Source of the DNA: JAHEJA01 sp965657215
GTDB lineage: Bacteria; Pseudomonadota; Alphaproteobacteria; Rhodobacterales; Rhodobacteraceae
DNA length: 64,000 nt
NCBI GenBank assembly: GCA_965657215.1
Contig: CBFHNR010000002.1
Coordinates: 124,001-188,000 of the forward strand
Reading direction: 5' to 3'
Shown here: one piece after another, positions 42,890 through 52,616 of the stretch
Layout of the letters: each line of letters begins with the position of its first letter
How positions within the stretch are numbered: position 1 is the stretch's first letter
Program-made: the position numbers and the translations under genes
The notes under the pieces: generated by a model
Database searches by the model: none
Told to the model about the DNA's origin: nothing
Seen by the model: the letters and a program-made list of their open reading frames with translations, nothing else

Positions 42890-44938
42890 TTACGACCTAC
42901 GCCGACGTCTGCGACCACCGTCTGCGGCACCCCCGCTTGATCCTGTGTTGAAGTTAACAGCCGGAAGCGTGACGATCTTGTTGAGCTCGGGGAACGGGGC
43001 TGTTTTATGCGGGATCGCGTTCGCGGCCACAAAGTGTTCTTGGAACTTTGGCTCAATCGCGGTTTCGACCTTGGTGATTTGGCGCACCACTTTTTCGATC
43101 TCTTTGCGCGACTGAGTGTTGCACAGGGCAATACGTGCGCCTGTTCCGGCGGCATTCCCAGCAGATTGAACTTTATCCAATGGCACATCAGGGATCATGC
43201 CCAACACCATTGCATGTTTGCTAGAAATATGGGCACCAAACGCCCCTGCAAGAACCACGCGATCGACGGTGTCAACCTCCATTTCATCCATGAGAAGCCG
43301 CGCTCCTGCATAAAGCGCGGATTTAGCCAATTGAATGGCGCGAATATCGCCTTGGGTGACCGTGATTTTTGGGCCATCCTCGGCGGTGCCATCATAAACC
43401 ACATAGGAATGTGTGCGCCCATCTTCGATCAAACGCTTAGTGCCTGCGGCGGATGCGGAGCCGATGAGACCGTTTTCGTCCATCAATCCTGCCAAACGCA
43501 GCTCGGCCACGGCTTCGATAATGCCGCTGCCACAGATGCCCGTGATCCCCGATCCTTTGGTCTCTTCCCAAAAGCCGTCTTCGTCCGACCATTTTTCACA
43601 TCCAATAACACGGAACCTTGGCTCTTTGGTGATTGGGTCGATTTCAAGCTTTTCAATGGCACCGGGGGCCGCACGTTGGCCAGAGCTGATTTGCGCCCCT
43701 TCAAAGGCGGGACCCGTGGGTGAGGAACAGGCAAGCACGCGTTCTGCATTGCCCAATAGGATTTCCGCATTCGTGCCCACATCCACGATCAAAACCAAGT
43801 CTTCAGATTTTCCAGGTTCCTCGGACAAGGCAACAGCCGCCGCATCAGCACCGACGTGACCTGCAATACAGGGTAGGATATAGCACTGCGCCGCGGCGTT
43901 CATCGCGCTGAGGTCCAATTCTTTGGCATAAAGCGAGAGGGATTCCGATGTCGCAAGCGCAAAGGGGGCTTGGCCCAATTCAACAGGATCAATTCCAAGC
44001 AAGAGGTGATGCATCACAGGATTACAGACAAAGACAACTTCCATAATCAGGTTGGTGTCAATCTTGGCCTCAGTCGCGATGTCTTGGATTAGGATGTTGA
44101 TCGCCTCTCGCACAGAGGCTGTCATTTCCTTGTCACCGCCTGCGTTCATCATGGCGTAAGAGACGCGGCTCATGAGGTCTTCGCCAAAACGGATTTGTGG
44201 GTTCATGATGCCAGAACTGGCAATCACTTCGCCCGTGACCAAATCGGTGAGGTGCGCGGCAACTGTTGTGGAGCCTAAATCAATCGCGAGGCCATAAATG
44301 CCGTCCTCATGCAGCCCTTTGAACACGTCAATGACACGAGGTGTTTTTGTTGTGTGATCTTGGAAGAGGGCCACTGTGACTTGCCATTTGCCTTTGCGAA
44401 GCACTGTTTGCAATTTGGACAAGACGCTGAGATCGCATTGAATGGCGTCAATATTCCACTGACTTTGCAAGGCTCGCTCGAGGCGTTCCAAATCACCTGT
44501 TGGCTCATGCATATCTGGCTCATCGACGTTGACGAAATAGAGCTTGGTCGCAGGATCCATTGTGATCGCGCGCGCACTGGCTGATTTGCGAACCACTTGT
44601 TTGTGAACTTGGCTTTCTGCAGGAACATCAATCACCACGTCACTTTGAACTGTCGCTTGGCATCCTAAACGACGACCTGCTGTGAGACCGCGTTTGTCGT
44701 CATAACGTTGTTCCACGGAATTCCATTCCGACAAGGCATCATCCGCAACGCTCACACCATGCTTAGAAAATTCACCATAAGACGGCGTGATTTGGCATTT
44801 GCTGCAAATGCCGCGTCCGCCACAGACGGAATCCAAATCCACGCCGAGTTGACGTGCGGCTGTGAGAACAGGTGTGCCAACAGGGAAATGACCGCGTTTT
44901 CCAGAAGGGGTAAAGACAACGAGGGGGTCTTTGCTCAT
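42890..44938 (-). CDS. RACo-like corrinoid reductive activator (2Fe-2S ferredoxin plus ASKHA ATPase domain)
   Basis: A 682-aa protein. The N-terminal 2Fe-2S plant-type ferredoxin domain has CGGRGICSKC with a later Cys (RRLGCQA). The C-terminal ATPase domain of the ASKHA fold begins at GLAIDLGSTTVAAHLTDL and includes DVGTNAEILLGN, GICGSGIIEAVAEL and VVLAGAFGAHI. Such proteins use ATP and electrons to reduce Co(II) to Co(I) in corrinoid methyltransferase systems. The C-terminus is Arg-rich (GGRRRRRRS). The start MSKDPLVVF (44938) is preferred to a Met three codons earlier because of the AAGGA spacing. No corrinoid protein is adjacent, though an MttB homologue lies 14 kb away. Confidence 0.9.
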   Translation of the reverse strand: MSKDPLVVFTPSGKRGHFPVGTPVLTAARQLGVDLDSVCGGRGICSKCQITPSYGEFSKHGVSVADDALSEWNSVEQRYDDKRGLTAGRRLGCQATVQSDVVIDVPAESQVHKQVVRKSASARAITMDPATKLYFVNVDEPDMHEPTGDLERLERALQSQWNIDAIQCDLSVLSKLQTVLRKGKWQVTVALFQDHTTKTPRVIDVFKGLHEDGIYGLAIDLGSTTVAAHLTDLVTGEVIASSGIMNPQIRFGEDLMSRVSYAMMNAGGDKEMTASVREAINILIQDIATEAKIDTNLIMEVVFVCNPVMHHLLLGIDPVELGQAPFALATSESLSLYAKELDLSAMNAAAQCYILPCIAGHVGADAAAVALSEEPGKSEDLVLIVDVGTNAEILLGNAERVLACSSPTGPAFEGAQISSGQRAAPGAIEKLEIDPITKEPRFRVIGCEKWSDEDGFWEETKGSGITGICGSGIIEAVAELRLAGLMDENGLIGSASAAGTKRLIEDGRTHSYVVYDGTAEDGPKITVTQGDIRAIQLAKSALYAGARLLMDEMEVDTVDRVVLAGAFGAHISSKHAMVLGMIPDVPLDKVQSAGNAAGTGARIALCNTQSRKEIEKVVRQITKVETAIEPKFQEHFVAANAIPHKTAPFPELNKIVTLPAVNFNTGSSGGAADGGRRRRRRS

Positions 44939-45062
44939 TTTGTGCATATCCTTGCATCGATGGTTTGGCGTTACTGTAGAGTGTTGATCAAAAACAAAAA
45001 GCCCGCTTTCGCCATTTTATGACCCATTGGCGGCATTTTTTCGGTTTGCCGCTGGTCTGCAG

Positions 45063-45803
45063 TCAGCGCAAGAAAAACACGAGGCTCATTCCAAAGCCGA
45101 CAAGGGCGACGATCCATTTTAATGCTGACTTGGGAATGGCGCGCGCAAGTGGGGCGCCAGCATATCCACCAAGTGTTGCCGCAACCATCATTACAAGAGC
45201 TTGGGGCCATGCGATTAATCCACCCGCACCAAAGGCCGCAACAGAAATCAGGGACAGGGCAAAGGACAACCCATTTTTCAGCCCATTCATTTGGTGCATG
45301 TCCTGCATACCCCACAGTGAGAACAGAGCCAAAAGAACAATACCAAGTCCCCCATTGAAATAGCCACCATAGATACAGACCAAGATCAGGCCAATCGCTC
45401 CATATGGTGTGATAGCGCGGGCATGGCGCTTTGCCAAATCTCGCAAATTCTCAGAAAACACGAAAATCAGCGTTGCAATCAAGAGAAGATAGGGGACGAT
45501 TGAGGCAAAGGCTTTGTTTGAGGACACCAACAAAAGCGCGGCCCCAATCAATCCGCCGATTAGGGTATAAATGGTTAGGCGAATAAGAAGCGGTCGATCA
45601 AAGGCACGAAGCTCTTTTGAAAATCCCAAGGCGCCCGAAAGATATCCCGGCAACACGGCAATCGCACTGGTCGCGTTGGCCACAACAGGGGGAAGCCCAA
45701 CAAACACAAGCGCAGGAAAGGTCAAAAAGGTGCCACCCCCTGCAATTGTATTCAAAACACCAGCGCCAAATGCCGCGCAAATAAGGATAATCCAATCGAT
45801 CAT
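45063..45803 (-). CDS. TSUP-family (TauE/SafE) sulfite exporter-like permease
   Basis: A 246-aa inner-membrane protein with about eight helices. It opens with FGAGVLNTIAGGGTFLTFPALVFVGLPPVVANATSA, the TSUP signature, and repeats a related GGYFNGGLG stretch in the second half. Family members move organosulfonates, sulfite or other C2 anions. Its ATG directly follows the TAA of the agmatinase-family gene, so the two form an operon. Confidence 0.88.
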   Translation of the reverse strand: MIDWIILICAAFGAGVLNTIAGGGTFLTFPALVFVGLPPVVANATSAIAVLPGYLSGALGFSKELRAFDRPLLIRLTIYTLIGGLIGAALLLVSSNKAFASIVPYLLLIATLIFVFSENLRDLAKRHARAITPYGAIGLILVCIYGGYFNGGLGIVLLALFSLWGMQDMHQMNGLKNGLSFALSLISVAAFGAGGLIAWPQALVMMVAATLGGYAGAPLARAIPKSALKWIVALVGFGMSLVFFLR

Positions 45804-46760
45804 TTATGTCGCCTTGTTGTGAAAGATGAACCCAAGCGTGTTGAGCAAAAGCTGGGCTGCAAGAATGGATGTCGATCCTGTTGGATCGTAATCGGGGGCC
45901 ACTTCGACGAGGTCTAAGCCGATGATGTCATGACGCTCTGATAGGGTTTGCAGCATTTCCAAGACTTCGTAATAGAGGAACCCCCCATGACTTGGCGTGC
46001 CTGTTCCAGGCGCGATAGAGGGGCAAAAGGCATCAATGTCTATCGTTACATAGACCCGCGCACCTGTTGGAATGCGGTCAATCACGGACCGTGTTCCAAT
46101 CTCACGAGCTTGGCGTACAGAGAGGATATCCGATCCCATCGCGCGCGCAGCCTCGTAACCTTCTTTGGCGGTTGAGCTGACATTGCGAATGCCGACTTGG
46201 GTTAATCCTGTGACATAGGGCTTTTCCGCAGCGCGGCGCATTGGGTTGCCATGGCCGTGACGCACACCATGGCGTTCATCGACAAAATCCAAATGGGCAT
46301 CAATTTGAAGAATGTGGAAGTCACCCTGACCCTCAAAGGCATTGATACAAGGGATATTGATCGAGTGATCCCCTCCGATCACGACGGGCAAGGCACCCGC
46401 ATTTAGCGCAGCACGCACACCTGTTTCAATATTGGCATGGCTTTGCACGGTATCTGTATGCACAATATCTGCGTCCCCCATGTCCACAATGCGAATATCA
46501 CCGGGGAGGTAAGTTGCGTCATCTTCGTGATCATAGGCGCCCGCATGACCAAAGCTAAACAGAGTGGAGGCCTCACGCACACCGCGCGGACCAAAACGCG
46601 CGCCAGATCGCCATTGTGTGCCTGCATCAAATGGCGCGCCCAAGATCGCGACATCGGCGTCAAGGGTGGACCAGTCGCTCACATAGGGGCGTTTGCCGAA
46701 TGTTGAAATCCCAACAAAAGGTAAATCAAGGCGTCCGCTTTCATAACCATGTCCGCTCAT
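45804..46760 (-). CDS. Agmatinase/ureohydrolase-family enzyme
   Basis: A 318-aa binuclear manganese hydrolase of the arginase-agmatinase fold. Metal ligands are visible in GGDHSINIP, DAHLDFVDERHG and TIDIDAFCPSIAPGTGTP. The substrate may be agmatine, guanidinobutyrate or guanidinopropionate; agmatinase is only the default. The start MSGHGYESGRLDLPF at 46760 has GGGAGGAC seven bases before it, whereas the longer frame lacks a site. It is joined directly to the TSUP permease gene (stop TAA followed by ATG). Confidence 0.87.
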   Translation of the reverse strand: MSGHGYESGRLDLPFVGISTFGKRPYVSDWSTLDADVAILGAPFDAGTQWRSGARFGPRGVREASTLFSFGHAGAYDHEDDATYLPGDIRIVDMGDADIVHTDTVQSHANIETGVRAALNAGALPVVIGGDHSINIPCINAFEGQGDFHILQIDAHLDFVDERHGVRHGHGNPMRRAAEKPYVTGLTQVGIRNVSSTAKEGYEAARAMGSDILSVRQAREIGTRSVIDRIPTGARVYVTIDIDAFCPSIAPGTGTPSHGGFLYYEVLEMLQTLSERHDIIGLDLVEVAPDYDPTGSTSILAAQLLLNTLGFIFHNKAT

Positions 46761-46918
46761 TTTTGTCCTCCCAAACTGCAAAAGCCGATGGCCACCTGTA
46801 TTCAGCATTCTTTATCGAAAGAAAATAGCGGATGTGCGTGGCATAGGGCTTTTCTTTTGGGACATAACGTGAAATAGGAAACCGCCAAGTGTTCCCTGCT
46901 ACGAAGAAGGATTTTGAG

Positions 46919-48367
46919 ATGCAGATTCGCGAGGCTCTCACGTTTGATGATGTTCTATTGGTTCCTGCCGCGTCCAATGTTTTGCCCAATACGGCAGACA
47001 CGCGCACACGGGTGACCCAATCAATCTCCTTGAATATTCCATTGCTGAGTTCGGCGATGGACACGGTTACTGAATCGCGTATGGCGATCACGATGGCCCA
47101 AGCAGGCGGCATGGGCGTGATCCACCGCAATTTGGACATCGAAGCGCAGTCACGCGAAGTGCGCCGCGTCAAACGCTTTGAAAGCGGGATTGTCTATAAC
47201 CCCATCACATTGCGCGCCGATCAAACCTTGGCCGATGCGAATGCACTGCGTGAGCGTTACAACGTGTCAGGCTTTCCTGTCGTGGATGAAACGGGGCGTG
47301 TTGTTGGGATTGTGACCAATCGCGACATGCGCTTTGCCGAGGATGCGAAAACACCTGTGCATGCGATGATGACAACTGAGGATTTGGCGATCCTACATGA
47401 ACCAGCCGATCGTCAACAAGCCATCGAAATGATGAAGCAGCGGCGCATTGAAAAATTGCTAGTGACGGATGCAGACGGGAAATTGACGGGTCTTTTGACG
47501 CTAAAAGACACCGAACAATCCGTTTTGAATCCAACCGCTTGCAAGGATGATTTGGGGCGTCTGCGCGTTGCTGCGGCCTCAACAGTTGGCGATGCGGGAT
47601 ATGAACGCTCGCTCGCTTTGATTGATGCGGGGGTTGATATGGTTGTCATTGACACTGCGCATGGCCACTCCGAAGGCGTTGCCAAATCTGTCGAAGCCAT
47701 CAAAAAGTTCAACAGCTCTGTTCAAGTGGTCGCAGGGAACGTTGCCACAGCCGAGGCGACCAAAGCCTTAATCGGGGCGGGCGCAGATGCGGTCAAAGTG
47801 GGCATCGGTCCGGGATCGATTTGCACCACCCGAATGGTTGCTGGTGTTGGTGTGCCTCAGCTTACGGCCATTATGGATTGCGCAAGCGCAGCAGGTGACG
47901 TGCCAATCATCGCAGATGGTGGTATCAAATTCTCAGGCGATTTTGCCAAGGCAATCGCGGCGGGCGCTTCTGTTGCCATGATTGGATCAATGATTGCAGG
48001 AACGGATGAATCCCCAGGCGAAGTCATCTTGTATCAAGGGCGCTCATTCAAAGCCTATCGCGGTATGGGCTCTTTGGGCGCAATGGCGCGTGGCTCAGCG
48101 GATCGCTATTTCCAAAAAGACGCAGCAAGCGACAAATTGGTTCCCGAAGGGATCGAAGGCCAAGTTCCCTACAAAGGGGCGGCAGGCGCTGTTGTTCACC
48201 AAATGGTCGGCGGTCTACGCGCGGCTATGGGCTACACAGGGAGCGCAACAGTAGATGAGATGCGCACCAAATGTAGCTTTGTTAAAATCACCGGTGCTGG
48301 GCTCAAAGAGAGCCATGTTCATGATGTGCAAATCACACGTGAAAGCCCGAATTATCGGATAATGTAA
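46919..48367 (+). CDS. guaB: IMP dehydrogenase
   Basis: Oxidises IMP to XMP with NAD+, the committed step of GMP synthesis. The 482-aa protein has TFDDVLLVP at the start, paired CBS domains (about residues 95-200), GPGSICTTRMV with the catalytic Cys, and GSLGAMARGSADRYF (the flap). The ATG at 46919 has AAGGA eight bases upstream; the earlier Met at 46889 lacks a site. TAA shares its last base with the ATG of the next gene. Confidence 0.96.
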   Translation: MQIREALTFDDVLLVPAASNVLPNTADTRTRVTQSISLNIPLLSSAMDTVTESRMAITMAQAGGMGVIHRNLDIEAQSREVRRVKRFESGIVYNPITLRADQTLADANALRERYNVSGFPVVDETGRVVGIVTNRDMRFAEDAKTPVHAMMTTEDLAILHEPADRQQAIEMMKQRRIEKLLVTDADGKLTGLLTLKDTEQSVLNPTACKDDLGRLRVAAASTVGDAGYERSLALIDAGVDMVVIDTAHGHSEGVAKSVEAIKKFNSSVQVVAGNVATAEATKALIGAGADAVKVGIGPGSICTTRMVAGVGVPQLTAIMDCASAAGDVPIIADGGIKFSGDFAKAIAAGASVAMIGSMIAGTDESPGEVILYQGRSFKAYRGMGSLGAMARGSADRYFQKDAASDKLVPEGIEGQVPYKGAAGAVVHQMVGGLRAAMGYTGSATVDEMRTKCSFVKITGAGLKESHVHDVQITRESPNYRIM

Positions 48368-49524
48368 TGACACCAGCTGCACGGGTTCAGGCCTCGATTG
48401 AAATTCTTGACGACATCAATGAGGGGCGCTCGGCGGAACAAGCCATTAGCGCTTGGGCCAGAAATAGCCGCTTTGCCGGATCAAAAGACCGCGCAGCTGT
48501 AAGAGACAATGTTTATGCCGTTTTACGCCGTAAACATACCTGCGCGACCGTCGGAGGAGGAGCCAACGGTCGCGCACTTATGATCGGACTACTCCGCCAA
48601 CAAGGGATTGATCCTGCTGGTATTTTTACGGGTGAAGGCTATGCACCCATGGCGCTAGAGCCGCATGAAATGACCAAAGCCGATGTTGATGTCGATCCAA
48701 TGGACGATCTGCCTGATTGGATACGGGATCAATGGTGTAATAGTCTTGGAGACCAAGCTCATGAGGTCGCCCAAGCCATGCGAGATCGCGCCGAGGTGTT
48801 CCTACGAGTCAACTTGATATTGAGCACGCGCGAGGCCGCAATCGAGGCCTTGGCCGAAGATGGAATTATCGCCGAGCCGCATCCAACCGTGGAAACAGCC
48901 CTGATTGTTCGCGAAGGCGCGCGCAAAGTTGCCAATTCGATTTCCTATCAAGATGGCTTGGTCGAATTGCAGGACGCCAATAGTCAAGCCAGTGTCTGTG
49001 TCATCCCACGCGAGGCGGTAACAGGTGTGCTCGACTACTGCGCTGGTGGCGGCGGAAAGTCACTCGCTTTGGCGGGATGGTTGGATACAACGGTGCATGC
49101 GCATGATGCCTTCCCGCGCCGCATGAAGGATTTGCCAACCCGATCTAATCGAGCGCAGGCGGATATTGTTATTCTAGATCAAGAAGATATGGGGGATTAT
49201 TCATTTGATATTGTCTTCTGTGACGTCCCCTGTTCAGGCAGTGGATCTTGGCGTCGCGATCCCGAAGGTAAGTGGTCATTAAGCCCTGAAAAATTGAATG
49301 AATTGCAAGAGGTGCAGCGCGATATTCTACAAACCGCCTCTGGCTTTGTAACGCCCGAGGGGTACTTGGCCTATGCGACCTGTAGCGTTCTGCGATCTGA
49401 GAACCACGATCAAGTTGATTGGTTTATATCAGAAAATCCGCAATGGATTGTGACAGAGCAGGTGCAATTTGTACCAAATACGCTCGGAGACGGGTTTTTT
49501 GTGACATTGTTAAAAAGACGTTGA
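48367..49524 (+). CDS. RsmB-like rRNA m5C methyltransferase
   Basis: A 385-aa SAM-dependent RNA methyltransferase of the RsmB/NOP family. The SAM loop is DYCAGGGGKSLALAGW, motif IV with the release cysteine is CDVPCSGSGSWRRDP, and the nucleophile cysteine is in YATCSVLRSEN. A short N-terminal NusB-like region precedes the domain. Its ATG overlaps the guaB TAA by one base, so translation is coupled. Confidence 0.9.
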   Translation: MTPAARVQASIEILDDINEGRSAEQAISAWARNSRFAGSKDRAAVRDNVYAVLRRKHTCATVGGGANGRALMIGLLRQQGIDPAGIFTGEGYAPMALEPHEMTKADVDVDPMDDLPDWIRDQWCNSLGDQAHEVAQAMRDRAEVFLRVNLILSTREAAIEALAEDGIIAEPHPTVETALIVREGARKVANSISYQDGLVELQDANSQASVCVIPREAVTGVLDYCAGGGGKSLALAGWLDTTVHAHDAFPRRMKDLPTRSNRAQADIVILDQEDMGDYSFDIVFCDVPCSGSGSWRRDPEGKWSLSPEKLNELQEVQRDILQTASGFVTPEGYLAYATCSVLRSENHDQVDWFISENPQWIVTEQVQFVPNTLGDGFFVTLLKRR

Positions 49525-49553
49525 TTGATCGTCTCAGGGTTGTATTTTTGGCG

Positions 49554-49568
49554 TTAAGGAACATTTAA
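49554..49568. promoter_or_regulatory. Perfect CtrA-type box TTAA-N7-TTAA before cckA
   Basis: TTAAGGAACATTTAA sits 46 bp before the GTG start. The pattern TTAA-N7-TTAA is the established CtrA site of Alphaproteobacteria, and the arms extend into an inverted repeat GCGTTAA/TTAACGC. CtrA is the final target of the CckA phosphorelay, so the box would give feedback on this gene. Confidence 0.6.
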
Positions 49569-49614
49569 CGCTTTGCTGACTTATTAGGAAGGCCGAGACA
49601 AAGGGGCCTTTGAT

Positions 49615-51838
49615 GTGAGTGATGCACTTTCATATCCGACCGTTAAACTATCAACCAAGCGTGGCTTGAGTGTTGTTTTGTGCCTTACTGTCATGGCGCT
49701 TGTTGTTTGGGCGCAAGATTTGGCCGTGATGTCCATTGTGCGAAGTGCTGCTATTTCTCTTGGATTGGTTCTGGGGGCTGATCGAGTCTTTCATTGGGCA
49801 AAGCGGTGGATACGACGCAATGAATTGAGGTGTTTTGAACAGGTATTGCAGGCAACTGAGGGGTCAACCCTTCTGAGCAATCGGGACGGTGACATCCTCT
49901 GGGTCTCTGATCAGCTCTTGGAGGCATCAGAGTTTAGGATCGGGGCGAATATTTTGACCCATCTGCGCAAACACAGTGAGGATCGACCCAGTGATGCGGC
50001 CATGTTTTTGCGTGGGTTGCGCCAAGGTGAGGATCAGACAGTTACCCTAGGGACGCACCTCATCCGCGCGCGCCTTCTGTCAGAAAACTATTGTTATTGG
50101 ACTATCAACGACAGCGCCCCAATCATGAGTGACCTCCCTCTAATTCGCCTTGGACAGCACAAGCGTGCGAATGGAGCAGGGCGTCGGTTTTTCCCGTCTG
50201 CGCAAGACTTCCCTGATCTGACGACCTATCGGTCAGGGCAATCTGTGACCCTGTCAACAGCAATTGGGCCCCGTGACGTCGTGCCTATAAAATTGCCAAC
50301 TGAACTTGGGGATGAATACCTTCTCTTGCCTGACACTGTGGGCGTATCCGCACTTGGAGGGTCTGATTTTGATGTGCTTCCTGTACCGATGGTCAAACTG
50401 ACGAGCGAAGGCGGGCTGATAACGGCCAATGCACATGCCTGCAAATTATTGGGGATCGAAACAGGAACTGGCCTCGCTTTGCAGGATTTGATGGAGGGAT
50501 TGGGGCGCTCGATTTCCGATTGGCTCTATGATGCGGGTCAGGGGCGCGGGCTGAACCACCCTGAATTCTTGCGTCTTACTAGGCGCGATAAAGAGGTATT
50601 TGTGCAAGTTTCCTTGAACAAAAGCACAGATGCAGGACAGCCTATTTTGGTGGCCGTCCTAAATGATGCCACCGAATTAAAAACGCTTGAGGCGCAATTT
50701 GTGCAGAGCCAGAAAATGCAAGCCATCGGCCAGCTCGCAGGCGGTGTGGCCCATGATTTCAACAATTTGCTTACGGCGATTTCTGGACATTGCGATTTGC
50801 TGCTGCTGCGCCATGATGCGAGCGATTTGGACTATGCGGATTTGGTGCAGATCAATCAAAACGCCAATCGCGCAGCGGCGCTTGTGTCCCAGCTGTTGGC
50901 CTTTTCGCGTAAACAAACATTGCGCCCCGAAAGCATAGATATGCGTGACACCTTGGCGGATCTCACTCATCTGTTGAACCGTTTGGTTGGTGAAAAAATT
51001 GAACTGTCCTTGAAATATGATCCCTAACTTAGGGCGGTGCGCGCGGATAAACGTCAATTGGAACAAGTGATCATGAACTTGGTCGTCAATGCCCGCGATG
51101 CCATGCCAAACGGAGGGGGCATAACAATTTCAACAGAGGGTCACACAGTCACAGAGTCCTATACAAGGGATCGGGTACCTGTGGAGGTTGGAAGCTATGT
51201 GTCGATCAAAGTCAAAGACCAAGGGTGCGGTACTCCCCGATAAAGTGCAAAAGATATTTGAACCCTTTTACACAACCAAAAGAACAGGCGAGGGCACGGG
51301 CCTTGGATTGTCCACGGTGTATGGCATCGTCAAGCAAACCGGTGGCTATGTCTTTGTCGAAAGCACGCTAGAGCAAGGAACTGAATTTACCGTTCTCTTG
51401 CCATCTGCTGAGATTGACAGTGATCCTATCAGCGACGGTTTTGAACCTGAGCTTCCCAAAAGGCGCGCCCAAGAGCATGGCGTGATCTTGCTGGTCGAAG
51501 ACGAAACGCCCGTGCGCACCTTTGCCGCGCGCGCCCTTCAATTGCGCGGATATAGCGTGATCGAGGCTGCTTGTGCCGAGGACGCTCTTGAGATTTTACA
51601 AGACGGCAATCTCTAAATCGATGTCTTTGTGACGGATGTGGTCATGCCGGGACGGGATGGGCCAAGTTGGGTCAAAGAGGCGCTAATTGATCGCCCCGAT
51701 GTGCGCGTTGTCTTTGTCTCTGGCTATGCCGAAGATAGTTTTGAAAAACATCAAGCTGAAATAAAAAATTCAGTGTTTCTGCCGAAGCCGTTTTCATTGA
51801 ACGAACTTACAGACACCGTTCATCAACAACTGGTTTAA
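49615..51838 (+). pseudogene. cckA: Histidine kinase CckA, broken by two in-frame stops and a frameshift
   Basis: The intact product would be about 740 aa: two N-terminal membrane helices (about residues 14-56), a PAS-like region, a HisKA domain with GQLAGGVAHDFNNLL (His380), an HATPase domain (LEQVIMNLVVNARDAMP, GTGLGLSTVYGIV) and a receiver (ILLVEDE, FVTDVVMPG). Stop 1 (TAA 51025-51027) falls between the HisKA and HATPase domains; reading continues in frame. A one-base insertion in a C-run near 51231-51236 shifts frame just before the second nucleotide-binding motif. Stop 2 (TAA 51614-51616) falls in the receiver. Start is a GTG at 49615. CckA normally feeds phosphate to ChpT and CtrA. As written the locus makes only the sensor part. 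Confidence 0.85.
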
Positions 51839-52431
51839 CCTTCGGCGCGATCCCAAAGCGTAAACTGATCCGCGCATTTTTGCATCAGCTGTGCTTTGAT
51901 TGCAGGATCCAGGGATAACGTAGCCTTTGGCGATACATTGCGGCGCTCTAGATCAAAGTCAAAGCCAAGGCGCGTTTGCAAGAATGCATGAATGCTCTCT
52001 TGGGCGTCATATTTGAATAAATGCGTGATCGGTGCATAATCCTTGGCGGGTTTTACAAAATTCGCCATATCGCCAACTTGCGCAAATTTAGGCCGCTCTT
52101 TTTCGAGATAGGCCATTACAAATTCATCAAAGCTCATGCCTTTGGTCGAATTTTCATGTCCATCCAATTGATCGCGTTGACGATACCGATACCAGCTTCC
52201 GAGCCAATCTATCGGTTCGCGCACCACCGCCATGGTTTCAATGGGGAGGTGTGTTGCATTTTGAAAAATTGGAAGGAAGCTGCGCTGAAATTTGCTAAGA
52301 TTCGTATGCTTTAATCCAGGCGGACTAGAAATCACGACCGAAGCGCGTCGTCGCAAAGCAGCAACATATGCGGTTGTTCCAGTCTTGGGAACCGACAATA
52401 TGGCCAAGTTTTTTTGAATGAAAACAAGCAT
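51835..52431 (-). CDS. Sulfotransferase-like protein
   Basis: A 198-aa protein with SVPKTGTTAYVAALR near the N-terminus, the 5'-phosphosulfate binding loop of sulfotransferases, and MAVVREPIDWLGSWYRYR, the 3'-phosphate binding region. It is short for a full sulfotransferase and substrate is unknown; it may act on carbohydrates or lipids. It sits between cckA and recA, converging on cckA with overlapping stop codons (4 bp). Confidence 0.78.
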   Translation of the reverse strand: MLVFIQKNLAILSVPKTGTTAYVAALRRRASVVISSPPGLKHTNLSKFQRSFLPIFQNATHLPIETMAVVREPIDWLGSWYRYRQRDQLDGHENSTKGMSFDEFVMAYLEKERPKFAQVGDMANFVKPAKDYAPITHLFKYDAQESIHAFLQTRLGFDFDLERRNVSPKATLSLDPAIKAQLMQKCADQFTLWDRAEG

Positions 52432-52544
52432 TAACGAAATACACCCATCCTTTAGCGTCTCTTTATACTACTCTTTAACAATTTCCTCTGAAAGTAGGTA
52501 CATAAAATTTATCTTGTAATGTTCTCATTTTGATCCCATAAAAA

Positions 52545-52559
52545 GAACAAGAGTAGAAC
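52545..52559. promoter_or_regulatory. Alphaproteobacterial LexA (SOS) box before recA
   Basis: GAACAAGAGTAGAAC is a perfect GAAC-N7-GAAC, the reverse complement of the GTTC-N7-GTTC box bound by LexA in Alphaproteobacteria. It lies 57 bp before the recA start. A second, weaker copy GTTC-N7-GATC is at 52521-52535. Confidence 0.85.
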
Positions 52560-52616
52560 AAACCAGCGATTGCTCAGAAGCCGTTGCTGTGAAATAAGAA
52601 GGACGAAACGATAAAA

